DNA of 64,000 nt. Origin: Agrobacterium sp. RAC06. GTDB lineage: Bacteria > Pseudomonadota > Alphaproteobacteria > Rhizobiales > Rhizobiaceae. Of this stretch, positions 42,840 to 52,904 are shown in pieces. The number at the start of each line of letters is the position of its first letter. The first letter of the stretch is position 1. A program made the position numbers and the translations under genes. The stretch lies in the NCBI RefSeq assembly GCF_001713475.1, contig NZ_CP016499.1, positions 1,736,001-1,800,000 on the forward strand. Direction: 5' to 3'. The notes under the pieces were generated by a model. It ran no database searches, was not told the origin of the DNA, and worked only from the letters and a program-made list of their open reading frames with translations.

Positions 42840-44852
42840 ATGCAAGCTATGACCTGGAATACTCTGCCCTCGTGGGCCCTGCTCGCCAGCCGCGAAATTC
42901 TGAAGGCGGCGATCCCAGATCGACGGCTCAGCGATACGCTGAAGGAAATTCTTTCGATCATCACTGCGCTACCGCAACTCGATCTTTCGGAGATGGCGGC
43001 GATCTATGTGCGCGACGCGGGACAGGACCGGCAACGGCTGCTGCATCACAACACGGCGGACCAGTTGGACCTGCCGATCGACCTGCCGCCGGGCGTGTGC
43101 ATGCCCGAATGTATCGCCGAGCGCGAAGACCTCCACCCCTACTGGATACCCATTAGCCTGCCCGGCAATCCGGATTTCGGCATCGGCGTCTTCTTCAGCC
43201 GGAGCGAAAGGCCCATCAATCTGGAAAGCCTGTCGGCACTCCGGCTGCTCGCCCAGGACATCGGGCCGATCATCCAGCAGCGCAATGGCTGCACGTCTTC
43301 CCTTCTCGACATGGTCGAGCTCTCGACCGACGAGATCTATATATTCGAGCCGCAGCGCTTCACGATCAGCCGGACGAATGCGACGGCGAGTGTCCGGACG
43401 GGTTATGCGCGCGAAGCCCTGACCGGCATGACACCTGCTTCGCTCAAGGTGGGCATCTCCGAACTCGATTATCGCGCCAAGCTCATGCCGCTCGTCGAAG
43501 GCACTGCCCAGAGCGTCACCTTCGACGCGATCCAGCGGCGGCGGAACGGGACTGTCTATCCGGTCAAGGTGCATGTCTGGCGGATCCGCGGCCCCTCCTC
43601 CGACCTCTTTGCCGAGGTTGCAATCGCAACTGCCGACCAGCGCAAGGCCTTTGGGCTGCTGGAACAGGTGTTCGATGCCATTCCCGGCGGGATCGGCGTC
43701 TTCGACAATCGCTCGCGGCTCTTGATGGCAAACCGGCGACTCTACGACCTGATGAACATTCCGCCGGAGATGTTTCCGCCTGGTTCCAAGTTCGAAGACA
43801 TCCTCCGCTACAATGCCAACCGCGGAGAATGGGGCGATGGCGACCCAGAAGTCATGGTGCGCGAGCGGATTGAGCAGGCAGCACTCGGCCTGCCCTACAG
43901 CTTTGAGCGCGAACGCAAAAGTGGCAAGGTACTGGCCGTGCGCTCGGAGCCGCTGTCGAATGGCGGCTATGTGTTGAGTTACTCCGACATCACGCTGCGC
44001 AAGCGGGCCGAAAAGGATCTCATCCGCCACCGCGACGCGCTCGAAAGAACGGTCCATCAGCGCACCGCCGAAATCGCCGCCCAGGCAGCAGCGCTGGAAG
44101 AGGCACTGCAGCAGGAGAAGAACATCAACGCGATGCAGCGGCAGTTCGTGGCGATGACCAGCCACGAATTCCGCACGCCGCTCGCGATCATCGACGGTGC
44201 TGCGCAGCGCATCCAGCGCAAGAAAGGCGAGATGGAGACGCGCTTTCTCGCGGACAAGACGCAGCAGATCCGATCGGCCGTTGCCCGCATGGTGGTGCTG
44301 ATGGAGAGCTTCCTGTCTGCCGGGCGCATGGACACCGGCAAGATCGAGCTGACATTGGTCGACTGCTCTCTGCACAAGTTGATCGAGCAGGCCATCAAGC
44401 GGCAGAAGCTCTCATCTCAGCATCACCGGTTCGACGCCGAAATCGAGGCTTTGCCGCCCGTCATCCGTTGCGATGCGCTGGGGATTTCCCAGGTGCTGAC
44501 CAACCTGCTGTCCAACGCCGTCAAATATGCGCCGCGCGCGCCCGACATCACCATTCGCGGCTGGGAGGAAGACGGCTTTGTCTTTCTCTCAGTCAAGGAC
44601 GAAGGCGTCGGCATCGACGCGGAGGATGTGCCGAAACTCTTCCAGCCCTATTTCCGCGCCCGCACCTCGACCGGCATTGCCGGCACGGGGATCGGCCTGT
44701 CGCTCGTCAAGCAGATCGTGACCCTGCATGACGGCGACATCTTTGTCGAAAGCGAACGGGGAAAGGGCACCTGTTTCACGCTTGTGCTGCCGGTACAGGG
44801 ACCTGCAGCCAAAGACACTGCCGAACCGGCGCCGGAGGTCAGCGCCGCCTGA
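42840..44852 (+). CDS. PAS-domain sensor histidine kinase
   Basis: A 670-residue soluble kinase without membrane helices. An N-terminal GAF-like region (about 30-150), a PAS domain (about 155-270), a second PAS_7-like domain (GIGVFDNRSRLLMANRRLYD, about 285-385), a coiled coil, HisKA with the phosphoacceptor His442 in TSHEFRTPLAI, and HATPase_c with TNLLSNAVKYA and DEGVGID. GGAG precedes the ATG at 42840. A receiver-only response regulator follows after 26 bases, so the pair is a two-component system without a DNA-binding output. Confidence 0.94.
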   Translation: MQAMTWNTLPSWALLASREILKAAIPDRRLSDTLKEILSIITALPQLDLSEMAAIYVRDAGQDRQRLLHHNTADQLDLPIDLPPGVCMPECIAEREDLHPYWIPISLPGNPDFGIGVFFSRSERPINLESLSALRLLAQDIGPIIQQRNGCTSSLLDMVELSTDEIYIFEPQRFTISRTNATASVRTGYAREALTGMTPASLKVGISELDYRAKLMPLVEGTAQSVTFDAIQRRRNGTVYPVKVHVWRIRGPSSDLFAEVAIATADQRKAFGLLEQVFDAIPGGIGVFDNRSRLLMANRRLYDLMNIPPEMFPPGSKFEDILRYNANRGEWGDGDPEVMVRERIEQAALGLPYSFERERKSGKVLAVRSEPLSNGGYVLSYSDITLRKRAEKDLIRHRDALERTVHQRTAEIAAQAAALEEALQQEKNINAMQRQFVAMTSHEFRTPLAIIDGAAQRIQRKKGEMETRFLADKTQQIRSAVARMVVLMESFLSAGRMDTGKIELTLVDCSLHKLIEQAIKRQKLSSQHHRFDAEIEALPPVIRCDALGISQVLTNLLSNAVKYAPRAPDITIRGWEEDGFVFLSVKDEGVGIDAEDVPKLFQPYFRARTSTGIAGTGIGLSLVKQIVTLHDGDIFVESERGKGTCFTLVLPVQGPAAKDTAEPAPEVSAA

Positions 44853-44878
44853 ACCAAGGGTCAGAAAGGAAAACTGCC

Positions 44879-45280
44879 ATGATCACCGTGCTTTGCGTCG
44901 AAGACGAAAGAGACGTCCGCGAACTGATCGCCGAGGAACTGGAGGATGCCGGAATTCGCGTGCTGCAGGCGGAAAACGGCAAGGAGGGCCTCGACAAGAT
45001 CCTCACCCATCGGCCTGATATCGTGATTTCCGACATCACCATGCCGGAGATGGACGGTATCTCCATGCTCGGCGAATTGCAGATCAACCACCCGCAATTC
45101 TCCAACATGCCCTTCCTCTTCCTGACGGCGCTCGCAGACCGGGAAAAGATGATCGAGGGCTTAGGCGCAGGTGCCGAGAGCTACCTTACCAAGCCCATCG
45201 ACTTCGACGTGCTGATTGCGAAGATCCACGGCCTGGTCGTCCGGATCGAGAACCGCGTGGCGGCGGGGCTGGAGTTTTAG
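44879..45280 (+). CDS. Single-domain response regulator
   Basis: A 133-residue receiver without output domain. Acidic pocket E8-D9-E10, phosphoacceptor Asp52 in VISDITMPEMDG, the switch threonine in FLTALAD and the lysine in LTKPIDFDV are all present. It is the cognate partner of the PAS kinase just upstream. Such receivers act by protein contact or as phosphate relays. AGAAAGGAAAAC precedes the ATG. The stop is five bases from the convergent glyQ stop. Confidence 0.94.
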   Translation: MITVLCVEDERDVRELIAEELEDAGIRVLQAENGKEGLDKILTHRPDIVISDITMPEMDGISMLGELQINHPQFSNMPFLFLTALADREKMIEGLGAGAESYLTKPIDFDVLIAKIHGLVVRIENRVAAGLEF

Positions 45281-45285
45281 AAAGC

Positions 45286-46254
45286 TCAGGCAGCCCGGCC
45301 AAAATTCGCCCCACCGGCATCCGTCAGCAGGAACGCCTCGCCGCAGCTTTTCGCCAGCGCGCGGACGCGGCCGATATAGGCCTGGCGTTCGGTGACCGAG
45401 ATGACGCCGCGGGCGTCGAGCAGGTTGAAGATGTGGGAGGCCTTGATGCACTGGTCATAGGCCGGGAAGACGCATTTGTGCAGACGCTGGTTTTCCGAGT
45501 CAGAAGGCGCGCCGGCCGCGAGCAGGGCCTGGCATTCCTTCTCGGCATCGATGAAATGGCGATGCAGCATCTCGGTGTTGGCGAATTCGAAGTTGTGGCG
45601 GGAATACTCCTGCTCGGCCTGCAGGAAAACGTCGCCGTAGGAGATCTTCTCTTCGCCTTCGCGGCCGTTGAAGTTCAGGTCGTAGACGTTGTCGACGCCC
45701 TGGACATACATGGCGAGGCGCTCGAGACCATAGGTGAGTTCACCTGCAACCGGCGAGCAGTCGATGCCGCAAACAGCCTGGAAGTAGGTGAACTGCGAGA
45801 CTTCCATGCCATCGCACCAGCATTCCCAGCCGAGACCCCAGGCACCCAGCGTCGGGCTTTCCCAGTCGTCTTCGACAAAGCGAATGTCATGCAGCAGCGG
45901 ATCAAGGCCGATCGCCTTCAGCGAGCCGAGATAGAGCTCCTGCAGGTTGGACGGGTTCGGCTTCAGGATGACCTGATACTGGTAATAATGCTGCAACCGG
46001 TTCGGGTTTTCGCCGTAGCGTCCGTCCGAGGGGCGACGCGAGGGCTGGACGTAAGCGGCACGCCAGGGCTTCGGCCCGAGCGCCCGCAGCGTCGTTGCCG
46101 GATGGAAGGTGCCGGCGCCGACTTCCATGTCGTAGGGCTGCAGCACCGCGCATCCCTTGTCTGCCCAGTAGGCGTGCAGCGTCAGGATCAGCGCCTGAAA
46201 GGAGCGCTTGGGGTCCATATGCGGGGCAAGGGGCGTGGTCATCGGGCTATCCAT
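45286..46254 (-). CDS. glyQ: Glycyl-tRNA synthetase alpha subunit
   Basis: Catalytic class II subunit of the alpha2beta2 enzyme. The 322-residue product shows [36 protein letters not shown] and [20 protein letters not shown], the family's core signatures. The start at 46254 or the in-frame ATG at 46242 are both possible; neither has a strong ribosome site. The beta subunit gene glyS is 6.7 kb away on the same strand. Confidence 0.96.
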   Translation of the reverse strand: MDSPMTTPLAPHMDPKRSFQALILTLHAYWADKGCAVLQPYDMEVGAGTFHPATTLRALGPKPWRAAYVQPSRRPSDGRYGENPNRLQHYYQYQVILKPNPSNLQELYLGSLKAIGLDPLLHDIRFVEDDWESPTLGAWGLGWECWCDGMEVSQFTYFQAVCGIDCSPVAGELTYGLERLAMYVQGVDNVYDLNFNGREGEEKISYGDVFLQAEQEYSRHNFEFANTEMLHRHFIDAEKECQALLAAGAPSDSENQRLHKCVFPAYDQCIKASHIFNLLDARGVISVTERQAYIGRVRALAKSCGEAFLLTDAGGANFGRAA

Positions 46255-46343
46255 CGGGTTGGCTCAGGTTGCGGCCCGTCTGGTGCCATGAGCGGGCGGA
46301 AGGGTCAAGCGTCTCGGCTCTCGGCTTGGCAAGCCCGCATGGA

Positions 46344-47483
46344 TCAGTTGTCGAGATCATCCGCATCGTGCAGCTTGCCGATCAGGGAAAAGGACACGCC
46401 CGTGGGCTCGAAGCGGATAGCGGCCTGCCCCTGGAAGAGATCGGAGACGACACGTTCAGTGAGCCGCGAGCCGAAACCGCGAAGGGTCGGCTCCGTCACC
46501 GGCGGGCCGCCGCTTTCCTGCCAGTCGAAGGTGAAACGGTTGTCCTCGCCCTTGCTCCAGCGGACGCTGATGCGGCCTTCCGGTCGCGAAAGGGCGCCGT
46601 ATTTTGTGGCGTTGGTGGCAAGCTCGTGGATCGCGAGCGATAGACCAAGAGCCTGCTGGGCGGAGAGATAGACCTCAGGCCCGACGATCGAGATCCGATC
46701 GTCGCCATCGATATGGGGCGCGACAGCCGTTCGCGTGATTGCGGTAATCTCGGCGGCGGTGACACTCATCCCGGTGAGCACGTCCTGCGCCTTGGCGAGC
46801 GTCTGGATGCGTCCGCCGATCGTCGCAGCCGCTTCCGGGATCGAGGTTGCGCCGCGCAGGCTCTGGCTGACGATCGACTGGACCATGGCGAGCGTATTCT
46901 TCATCCGGTGCGCAAGTTCGCGGTTCAACAGCTTGAGTTCGTCCTCATACTGTTCTCGCTCATCGAGGTGCTTTTGCGCTTCGAGATAGGCCTCTTCAAG
47001 CGCCTGACGGTCTAAAACCGCGCTCGTGGTCTCGGTGACAACGTTCAAGAGGCCAGCAATCTTTCCTTGGTCGTCGTAGAGAGGACTGTAGGAGAAGGTC
47101 CAGAAGCTGTCCTGCATGATCCCGTTGCGCAAAATTCGCAAGGGAAGGTTCTCGATCCAAGTGCCCTCGCCCGCCTGCGCACGCAGCACGAAAGGCTCGA
47201 TGCCGTCCCAGACATCGGCCCAATACTCCCGAAACGGCTGACCGAGCGCGCTTTTCTCCCGACCGGCGAGCATCGGCAGATAGGCGTCGTTGTAGAACTG
47301 GAGAAGATCGTCTCCCCACCAGAAGCACGTGGGTTGGCGGGTGGCGAGAACCTGCCGAAGCGTCGTCACCAAGGCGGGCGGCCAGTATTCCGCCCCCCCA
47401 AGTGATGTGCTGCTCCAGTCGAATGCACTGATTTCGTCTGCCACCTGTCCCGGCATACCGAGAAAATGCATTGTCTGGCTCAT
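46344..47483 (-). CDS. HWE-family PAS sensor histidine kinase
   Basis: A 379-residue soluble kinase of the HWE family, common in Rhizobiales. One PAS domain (about 35-155: WWGDDLLQFYNDAYLPMLAG, WTFSYSPLYDD), then the phosphoacceptor region with His192 in RELAHRMKNTLAMVQSIV, an HWE ATPase with LAIHELATNATKYGALS and GFGSRLTERVV. Some members of this family respond to light or stress and feed the PhyR-EcfG pathway; there is no LOV cysteine motif here. GGAG precedes the ATG at 47483. It is monocistronic. Confidence 0.92.
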   Translation of the reverse strand: MSQTMHFLGMPGQVADEISAFDWSSTSLGGAEYWPPALVTTLRQVLATRQPTCFWWGDDLLQFYNDAYLPMLAGREKSALGQPFREYWADVWDGIEPFVLRAQAGEGTWIENLPLRILRNGIMQDSFWTFSYSPLYDDQGKIAGLLNVVTETTSAVLDRQALEEAYLEAQKHLDEREQYEDELKLLNRELAHRMKNTLAMVQSIVSQSLRGATSIPEAAATIGGRIQTLAKAQDVLTGMSVTAAEITAITRTAVAPHIDGDDRISIVGPEVYLSAQQALGLSLAIHELATNATKYGALSRPEGRISVRWSKGEDNRFTFDWQESGGPPVTEPTLRGFGSRLTERVVSDLFQGQAAIRFEPTGVSFSLIGKLHDADDLDN

Positions 47484-47592
47484 GGGACTCCGGGACTGGG
47501 CGATACGCGAAGTGGGGCTCAAAACGCCCGGAACGCCGCTTGTTTCCTTAGGTATCGTCTCGACGTGCCGTACTCAAGCCACGGCATGCCGA

Positions 47593-47787
47593 TTAGTCAT
47601 CATCCTCGCGGCGAGGGCGATACTCCCCCGTTTCCGGATCCTGAATGAGCGTCCCGATTGCCTGGTTCTCGCGTTCTTTTTCCTCAGCACGCGATTTTGC
47701 CACCAGTTTCTCCGCATCCGCGACGAAGCGGCGATAGAGCAGCCAGGCGCCCCCCACCAGGATCGTCAGAAATATCAGCTGCGCCAT
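47593..47787 (-). CDS. Small membrane protein, 64 aa
   Basis: One N-terminal membrane helix (LIFLTILVGGAWLLYRRF), a charged coiled region with KSRAEEKERENQ and the tail DPETGEYRPRREDDD. GAGGGG precedes the ATG. It follows the S49 peptidase gene by 36 bases in the same direction, so it is probably its co-transcribed partner. Function not recognised. Confidence 0.8.
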   Translation of the reverse strand: MAQLIFLTILVGGAWLLYRRFVADAEKLVAKSRAEEKERENQAIGTLIQDPETGEYRPRREDDD

Positions 47788-47823
47788 GTCCCCTCGCCGT
47801 TAAGCCCTTCTTCGTCATTCCGG

Positions 47824-48687
47824 TCAAAGACCGTAGCGACCCCATAGTGCCTTTTCTTCGAGTGTCTCGGCAAGGCCGGCGACTGCCTGAACCGCGATCT
47901 GGTCAGGCGCAGCAAAAGCACCGATACCTGCCGCGCGGCGGCCGAAAAGGCCCTTATGGGCACCGATCAGTTCGAGGCGCGCATCCTTGCCATAGCGGGT
48001 CTTGATTTCTTCACGCAGGCCGCCGAGGCGATCGACGAGGCCGAGTTCCAGGCCTTTGCGGCCCGTCCAGAACAGACCGGAGAAGATTGCCGGATCGTCT
48101 GCAAGCACCGTGCTGCGGCGCGCCTTGACCATGTCGATGAAGATTTCGTGGATCTCAAGCTGCAGGGTCTTCAGGTATTCGATATCGCTTTCCTTCTCCG
48201 GCTGGAAAGGATCGAGGATCACCTTGTTCTCACCCGCCGTGTAGACACGGCGTTCAACGCCGATCTTCTTCAGGAGTTCGGGGAAGCCGAAACCGCCAGA
48301 GACGACACCGATCGAGCCGACAATCGAGGTCGCATCGGCGATGATCTCGTCGCCGGCGATCGCGATCATGTAGCCGCCGGACGCTGCGACATCCTCGACG
48401 AAGACGAGCACACGCTTATTCTTTTCTTCGGCCAGCGCCCGGATGCGATCATAGATCATCCGCGACTGGACGGGGGAACCGCCCGGCGAGTTGATCGACA
48501 GGGCCACGGCGGGGCTATCCTTCATGCCGAATGCCTTTTCCAGCTGGCCGGCAACCGAGGAGAGGTTCAAGGCAGGGCGAAAGCGCGAGCCGCCGCTCAT
48601 GATCGGTCCGTGCAGCCTGACGACCGGAATGACGACGCCCTTTTTCTGGAAGCGCTTGGGAACCAGCCGTTTCAGAAAGTCTGCCAT
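47824..48687 (-). CDS. S49-family serine peptidase (SohB/SppA-like)
   Basis: A 287-residue protease of the signal-peptide-peptidase group. The catalytic Ser is Ser103 in VEDVAASGGYMIA, and the general base is likely Lys155 in AGENKVILDP. Substrate-binding texts are INSPGGSPVQS and SIVGSIGVVSGG. There is no clear N-terminal membrane helix, so it may associate peripherally or use a weak anchor. It is smaller than full-length E. coli SppA and more like the single-domain archaeal/Bacillus type. It is probably co-transcribed with the downstream small membrane protein. Confidence 0.92.
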   Translation of the reverse strand: MADFLKRLVPKRFQKKGVVIPVVRLHGPIMSGGSRFRPALNLSSVAGQLEKAFGMKDSPAVALSINSPGGSPVQSRMIYDRIRALAEEKNKRVLVFVEDVAASGGYMIAIAGDEIIADATSIVGSIGVVSGGFGFPELLKKIGVERRVYTAGENKVILDPFQPEKESDIEYLKTLQLEIHEIFIDMVKARRSTVLADDPAIFSGLFWTGRKGLELGLVDRLGGLREEIKTRYGKDARLELIGAHKGLFGRRAAGIGAFAAPDQIAVQAVAGLAETLEEKALWGRYGL

Positions 48688-48780
48688 GGTCGCGTTTCAA
48701 CTCCTCAGGATCATCACTCTGAGCGGAGATGTAAGGAGCCGGAGAGCGAACACAATGGTTCTGCTAAAAAATCAGTGTTT

Positions 48781-49587
48781 TCAACGCAGGCGCCGATAGC
48801 CCACGCGGCCGTTGTTCAGGTCGTCGACCAAGGGGGCGAAGGCGTGACTGTCGGGCTTGTCGTGCATCAGCAGCGGCGCGCGCAGCTGTAGCTTCGCCCG
48901 TGACCCCTTGATTGCGGTAACCAGGATGCGGGTTGCGTTTTCGCCGGGTCTTGGGTGGATCGCCGTGATCTCCAGGCCGCCGAAGCGCCTGCCGCAAGCG
49001 GCGATGATCTCGGCGATCGACTGTGGTCTGGCAATCAGGGAGAGTTGACCGCCGGGCATCACGATCGCGCCTGCCGTGCGGATCCAGCTCTCGAACAGGT
49101 TCTCCGTCATCGCATGGGCTTCCGCCTTCAGGGCATCCGGCGTCTTGCGGTCGCCGGGATCGTTGAAGGGTGGGTTCATGATGACGTGGTGGAAGCTGTC
49201 GTCAGGGAGGCCCGCTGCGAAGCGCGCCTTGCCGGTCAAGGTGACATCGGCCTCGATAACCTCGGCGCGCTGCGCGAACTTAACGTTTTCCGGCAGTGCG
49301 AGGCTCTTGCGGGCAAAGGCGGCCATATCGCTCGAGCGCTCGACAAGCACGACGGAAGCATCGGGAAGGCGGGTGGCGACAGCCAGACCGGCGGCTCCTG
49401 CTCCAGCACCGAGATCGGCAACCCGGATCGGGCGATCGTCCACAACGAGAGAGGCGAGCAGCATGGCATCCATGCCGGCGCGATGGCCGCGTCCAACCGG
49501 CTGCACGAGATAAAAGCGGCCACGATGAAAGGCGTCGACCGTTTCGGCCAAGGGCTTGTCGACGAGGGGCTCTAGTCTTGTGACCAT
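48781..49587 (-). CDS. tRNA1(Val) adenine-37 N6-methyltransferase-like enzyme
   Basis: A 268-residue SAM-dependent methyltransferase. SAM-binding VADLGAGAGAAGLAVATRLP, acidic loop VLVERS, and the catalytic NPPF motif in HVIMNPPFNDPGD, which marks N6-adenine methyltransferases of the TrmN6/YfiC group. Late texts (IHPRPGENATRILV) also fit the family. The start is placed at the ATG 49587. It is next to the DUF2007 gene on the same strand (seven bases), and that pairing is typical of rhizobia. tRNA target inferred from family only. Confidence 0.88.
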   Translation of the reverse strand: MVTRLEPLVDKPLAETVDAFHRGRFYLVQPVGRGHRAGMDAMLLASLVVDDRPIRVADLGAGAGAAGLAVATRLPDASVVLVERSSDMAAFARKSLALPENVKFAQRAEVIEADVTLTGKARFAAGLPDDSFHHVIMNPPFNDPGDRKTPDALKAEAHAMTENLFESWIRTAGAIVMPGGQLSLIARPQSIAEIIAACGRRFGGLEITAIHPRPGENATRILVTAIKGSRAKLQLRAPLLMHDKPDSHAFAPLVDDLNNGRVGYRRLR

Positions 49588-49594
49588 CGCGCCC

Positions 49595-49825
49595 TCACGC
49601 TTCGCGGTCGCGCAGTTCTGCCCCAAGGCCGGCATCGGTCAGGATGCGGCGGGCCTGGTCGACACAGTCCGAATCGACCAACAGGCGGCGCTGCAGCATG
49701 CCGAGCGAACCCTCGAGGATGCTCATGGACTGGTCTGCGATCATCGAAGCGATCCCGGCGTCGCGCATCAGGCTTTCGGCAAAGGAGAGCAGGACGACGT
49801 CGTTGCTGCGAATGATCTCATGCAT
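49595..49825 (-). CDS. DUF2007-family small protein
   Basis: A 76-residue protein: MHEIIRSNDVVLLSFAESLM, then AGIASMIADQ and LLVDSDCVDQARRIL, matching the DUF2007 putative signal-transducing family with its beta-alpha-beta fold. No function is established. It starts divergently from the polyprenyl diphosphate synthase gene and ends seven bases before the methyltransferase gene. Confidence 0.85.
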   Translation of the reverse strand: MHEIIRSNDVVLLSFAESLMRDAGIASMIADQSMSILEGSLGMLQRRLLVDSDCVDQARRILTDAGLGAELRDREA

Positions 49826-49950
49826 CGATTTCAGAACTCACTGTTAACAGCTAAACCGGCTTTCAGGCCCAGACCGAGGCAATTCGCCCCTTGCCGTGGC
49901 CTTCCGGGCTTTTTATGGTCGGCGACCAAACTGAACAGGAGTCCGGTGCG

Positions 49951-50967
49951 TTGGGCGTAGTCATACCGCTTGAGGAAAGCAAAAACAAACAGGCATCCGT
50001 CAAGCCTCTGGTGGACCTGACCAAAAGCGGCATGGAGCGCGTCAATCAGCTGATCCTGTCGAAGGCAGGCTCTGACGTTCAGATGATCCCGGAGGTGGCA
50101 AACCACCTGATCTCATCGGGCGGCAAGCGACTACGCCCGATGCTCACGCTCGCGACAGCCGCCATGTTCGGCTACGAGGGCGACCATCACATCAAGCTCG
50201 CGACCTCCGTTGAGTTCATGCACACGGCAACGCTGCTGCATGACGACGTGGTGGACGAGAGCGATCTTCGCCGTGGCAAAAACACAGCCCGCACCATCTG
50301 GGGCAACCAGGCAAGCGTGCTGGTCGGCGACTTCCTGCTCGGTCAGGCATTTCGCATGATGGTCGAAGTCGGCTCGCTCGAGGCGCTCGACGTGCTCTCG
50401 ACCGCGGCCTGCGTGATCGCCGAGGGTGAGGTGCTGCAGCTCTCCGTCGCCAAGAACATGGAGACGACGGAAGACGATTATCTCGCTGTCATCCGCGCCA
50501 AGACGGCAGCGCTGTTTGCGGCTGCCGCCGAAGTCGGCCCGATTGTCGCCGGCACTGACAAGGCGACCCGCAGCGCCATGAAATCCTATGGCATGAATCT
50601 CGGCCTTGCCTTCCAGCTGGTCGACGACGTGCTCGACTACGGCGGCAAGGCTGCCGAGACCGGCAAGAATGTCGGAGATGATTTCCGCGAGGGCAAGATT
50701 ACCCTGCCGGTCATCCTCTCCTATCGCCGTGGCACGGCTGCCGAGCGGGAATTCTGGAAGGAATCGATCGAAGGCGGGCTGAACGATGATGTGCGGCTCG
50801 AAAGGGCGCTCGGCCTGATCGGCAAGTATGGCGCGCTCACCGACACGATCCAGCGAGCACAGCATTACGGCACCATCGCACGCGATGCACTGGCGCCGCT
50901 ACCCGAGACGCCGTGGAAGAGCGCCCTCAACGACGTGATCGACTTCTGCATCTCCCGCGTGAATTGA
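49951..50967 (+). CDS. ispB: Long-chain polyprenyl diphosphate synthase
   Basis: Trans-prenyltransferase that builds the octa- to decaprenyl side chain of ubiquinone. The 338-residue product has the two aspartate-rich motifs, LLHDDVVDESD (first) and LVDDVLDYGG (second), and SGGKRLRPML before them. In this family the residues just before the first motif set chain length; FMHTATLLHDD has small residues there, which fits a long chain. I prefer the TTG at 49951 because GGAG stands eight bases before it and upstream codons look untranslated. The UbiA at 13448 is the likely user. Confidence 0.92.
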   Translation: MGVVIPLEESKNKQASVKPLVDLTKSGMERVNQLILSKAGSDVQMIPEVANHLISSGGKRLRPMLTLATAAMFGYEGDHHIKLATSVEFMHTATLLHDDVVDESDLRRGKNTARTIWGNQASVLVGDFLLGQAFRMMVEVGSLEALDVLSTAACVIAEGEVLQLSVAKNMETTEDDYLAVIRAKTAALFAAAAEVGPIVAGTDKATRSAMKSYGMNLGLAFQLVDDVLDYGGKAAETGKNVGDDFREGKITLPVILSYRRGTAAEREFWKESIEGGLNDDVRLERALGLIGKYGALTDTIQRAQHYGTIARDALAPLPETPWKSALNDVIDFCISRVN

Positions 50968-51087
50968 CGCAGATCCCGTGATTGCCTTGCGGGGCTGCTT
51001 CAAAAAAGCCATTCTATTCGTGAATCATCGCCAATTGCCCGCGCGCGGGCGACCTGCGCTTGCTCTCGGTTCTTGAAAGGCTCGTCC

Positions 51088-52899
51088 ATGCGGCAAAGCT
51101 TTGCCCTTCGCACTCTCGCCGGCACCGCGCTCGCGCTGCTGCTCAGCGTCTCGCAGGCGCCGCTGGCGCTTGCTGCTGCCACTGCCCAGTCCACAGAGGC
51201 CGAGAGCTTCGATATCGGTAGCGTCGAATCCTTTGCGGGCGCCTTCCTGGCAGCCCGGACTGCGGAAACGGATCGCGATTATCCGAGCGCGGTGAAGTTC
51301 TACAAGAAGGCCCTGGAATTCACGCCGAACGAGCTGGAGCTTCAGCAGCGTCTGATGATCGCGCTCATCATGAACGGTGAGTTCGACGAGGGCGCGGATC
51401 TCGCCAAGGTTCTGGAAAACGATCCGGCCGTGGAGCGCGTCACCTCCGTAGCCCTCGGATTTCGAGCCATGCGAGACGGCGACTATGCCCAAGCCCTGAA
51501 GCATTTCAAATATCAGGGGCCGAACGATCTCGACCGGCTGATGAACCAGCTGCTGATCGCCTGGAGCAAGGTCGGCGAAGGCAAGGGCGAGGAAGCTCTG
51601 AAGCTCGTGCAGGATCTCGATGGTCCGAGCTGGTACGGCATTTTCCGCAACTACAATGCTGGCGTGATGGCCGCCATGATCGGCGACGTCGATGCCGCGC
51701 GCAGCGCGCTGACCGACACGGTCACCGATCGCAATGGCGGTGCGACGGCGCCCGATACCTTTGCCCGTTCGGTGATCGCGCTTGCGACACTTGAGGCGCA
51801 GGCCGGCAACAAGCAGAAGGCACTCGATGCTCTCGCGGCCGGCGACGAACTGATCACCAACTTCGCCCCCTTCAAGGCGCTCCGCACCGAGATCGAATCC
51901 GGCAGCCAGCCGAAACCGGTTGTCACAACGGCGGCGCAGGGGGCGGCCGGTGTTCTCTTCTCGATCGGAGGCGCGCTGAACCGTGAAGGCGCCGAAGACA
52001 CTGTCATGCTGTATCTCCAGCTTTCCCATGCGCTGGACAAGGATGCCGCCGACACGCTGATCCTGCTCGGCGGGATCGCCGAGAATGCAAAGCAGCCGGA
52101 AAAGGCGATCGCGTTTTACCGGCAGGTGCCGGAGACCTCGCCGATGCGGCGCATTTCCGAGCTCCAGCTTGGCCTGACGCTCGCCGAAACCGGAAAAGTT
52201 CAGGAAGCGCGCGAACATCTGCTCGCCCTGATTGCCTCCGATCCGCAGGATATCAGAAGCTACCTCGCCTATGGCAGCGTGCTGTCCGATGCCAAGGATT
52301 ATGCGGCCATGGCGGAGAATTATGACAAGGCGATCGAGATCATCGGTCCGAACCCGGCGCGGAACCACTGGTCGGTGTTCTTCCAGCGTGGCATCGCCTA
52401 TGAGCGGCTGAAGAAGTGGGACACGGCGGAGCCAAACTTCCACAAGGCGCTGGAGCTCAACCCCGATCAGCCGCAGGTGCTGAATTATCTCGGCTATTCC
52501 TGGGTCGACATGAACCGCAATCTCCAGGAAGGTCTGGAGATGATCAAGAAGGCGGTCGAGCTTCGGCCGGACGACGGCTACATCGTCGATTCGCTCGGCT
52601 GGGCCTATTATCGCCTTGGTCGCTTCGAAGAGGCGGTGGTCGAACTGGAACGCGCCGTCGAGCTGCGTGCCGGTGACCCGACGATCAACGACCATCTGGG
52701 CGATGCCTACTGGCGCGTCGGGCGCAAGCTGGAAGCCAAGTATCAGTGGAAGCGGGCGCTGGCCTCCGAGCCGGAAGAGGTCGAAGTTCCGAAGATCCAG
52801 GCAAAGATCGACAAGGGCCTTCCGGCGATCGAGTCTGATGCCGCCAAGGTCGAGACCAAACCGGTCGAAGAGCCCAAGAAAGACGACAAGAAGACCTGA
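51088..52899 (+). CDS. Exported TPR-repeat protein
   Basis: A 603-residue protein with a signal peptide (RQSFALRTLAGTALALLLSV, cleavage near ALA-AAT) and many tetratricopeptide repeats. Clear units are RDYPSAVKFYKKALEFTPNE, PEKAIAFYRQVPE, WDTAEPNFHKALELNPDQPQ, RNLQEGLEMIKKAVELRPDD and GRFEEAVVELERAVELRAGD. It ends in a lysine/glutamate-rich tail. It is likely a periplasmic or outer-membrane-associated scaffold. It is six bases upstream of ispE and probably co-transcribed, a combination seen in many alphaproteobacteria. Confidence 0.92.
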   Translation: MRQSFALRTLAGTALALLLSVSQAPLALAAATAQSTEAESFDIGSVESFAGAFLAARTAETDRDYPSAVKFYKKALEFTPNELELQQRLMIALIMNGEFDEGADLAKVLENDPAVERVTSVALGFRAMRDGDYAQALKHFKYQGPNDLDRLMNQLLIAWSKVGEGKGEEALKLVQDLDGPSWYGIFRNYNAGVMAAMIGDVDAARSALTDTVTDRNGGATAPDTFARSVIALATLEAQAGNKQKALDALAAGDELITNFAPFKALRTEIESGSQPKPVVTTAAQGAAGVLFSIGGALNREGAEDTVMLYLQLSHALDKDAADTLILLGGIAENAKQPEKAIAFYRQVPETSPMRRISELQLGLTLAETGKVQEAREHLLALIASDPQDIRSYLAYGSVLSDAKDYAAMAENYDKAIEIIGPNPARNHWSVFFQRGIAYERLKKWDTAEPNFHKALELNPDQPQVLNYLGYSWVDMNRNLQEGLEMIKKAVELRPDDGYIVDSLGWAYYRLGRFEEAVVELERAVELRAGDPTINDHLGDAYWRVGRKLEAKYQWKRALASEPEEVEVPKIQAKIDKGLPAIESDAAKVETKPVEEPKKDDKKT

Positions 52900-52904
52900 G
52901 CCGA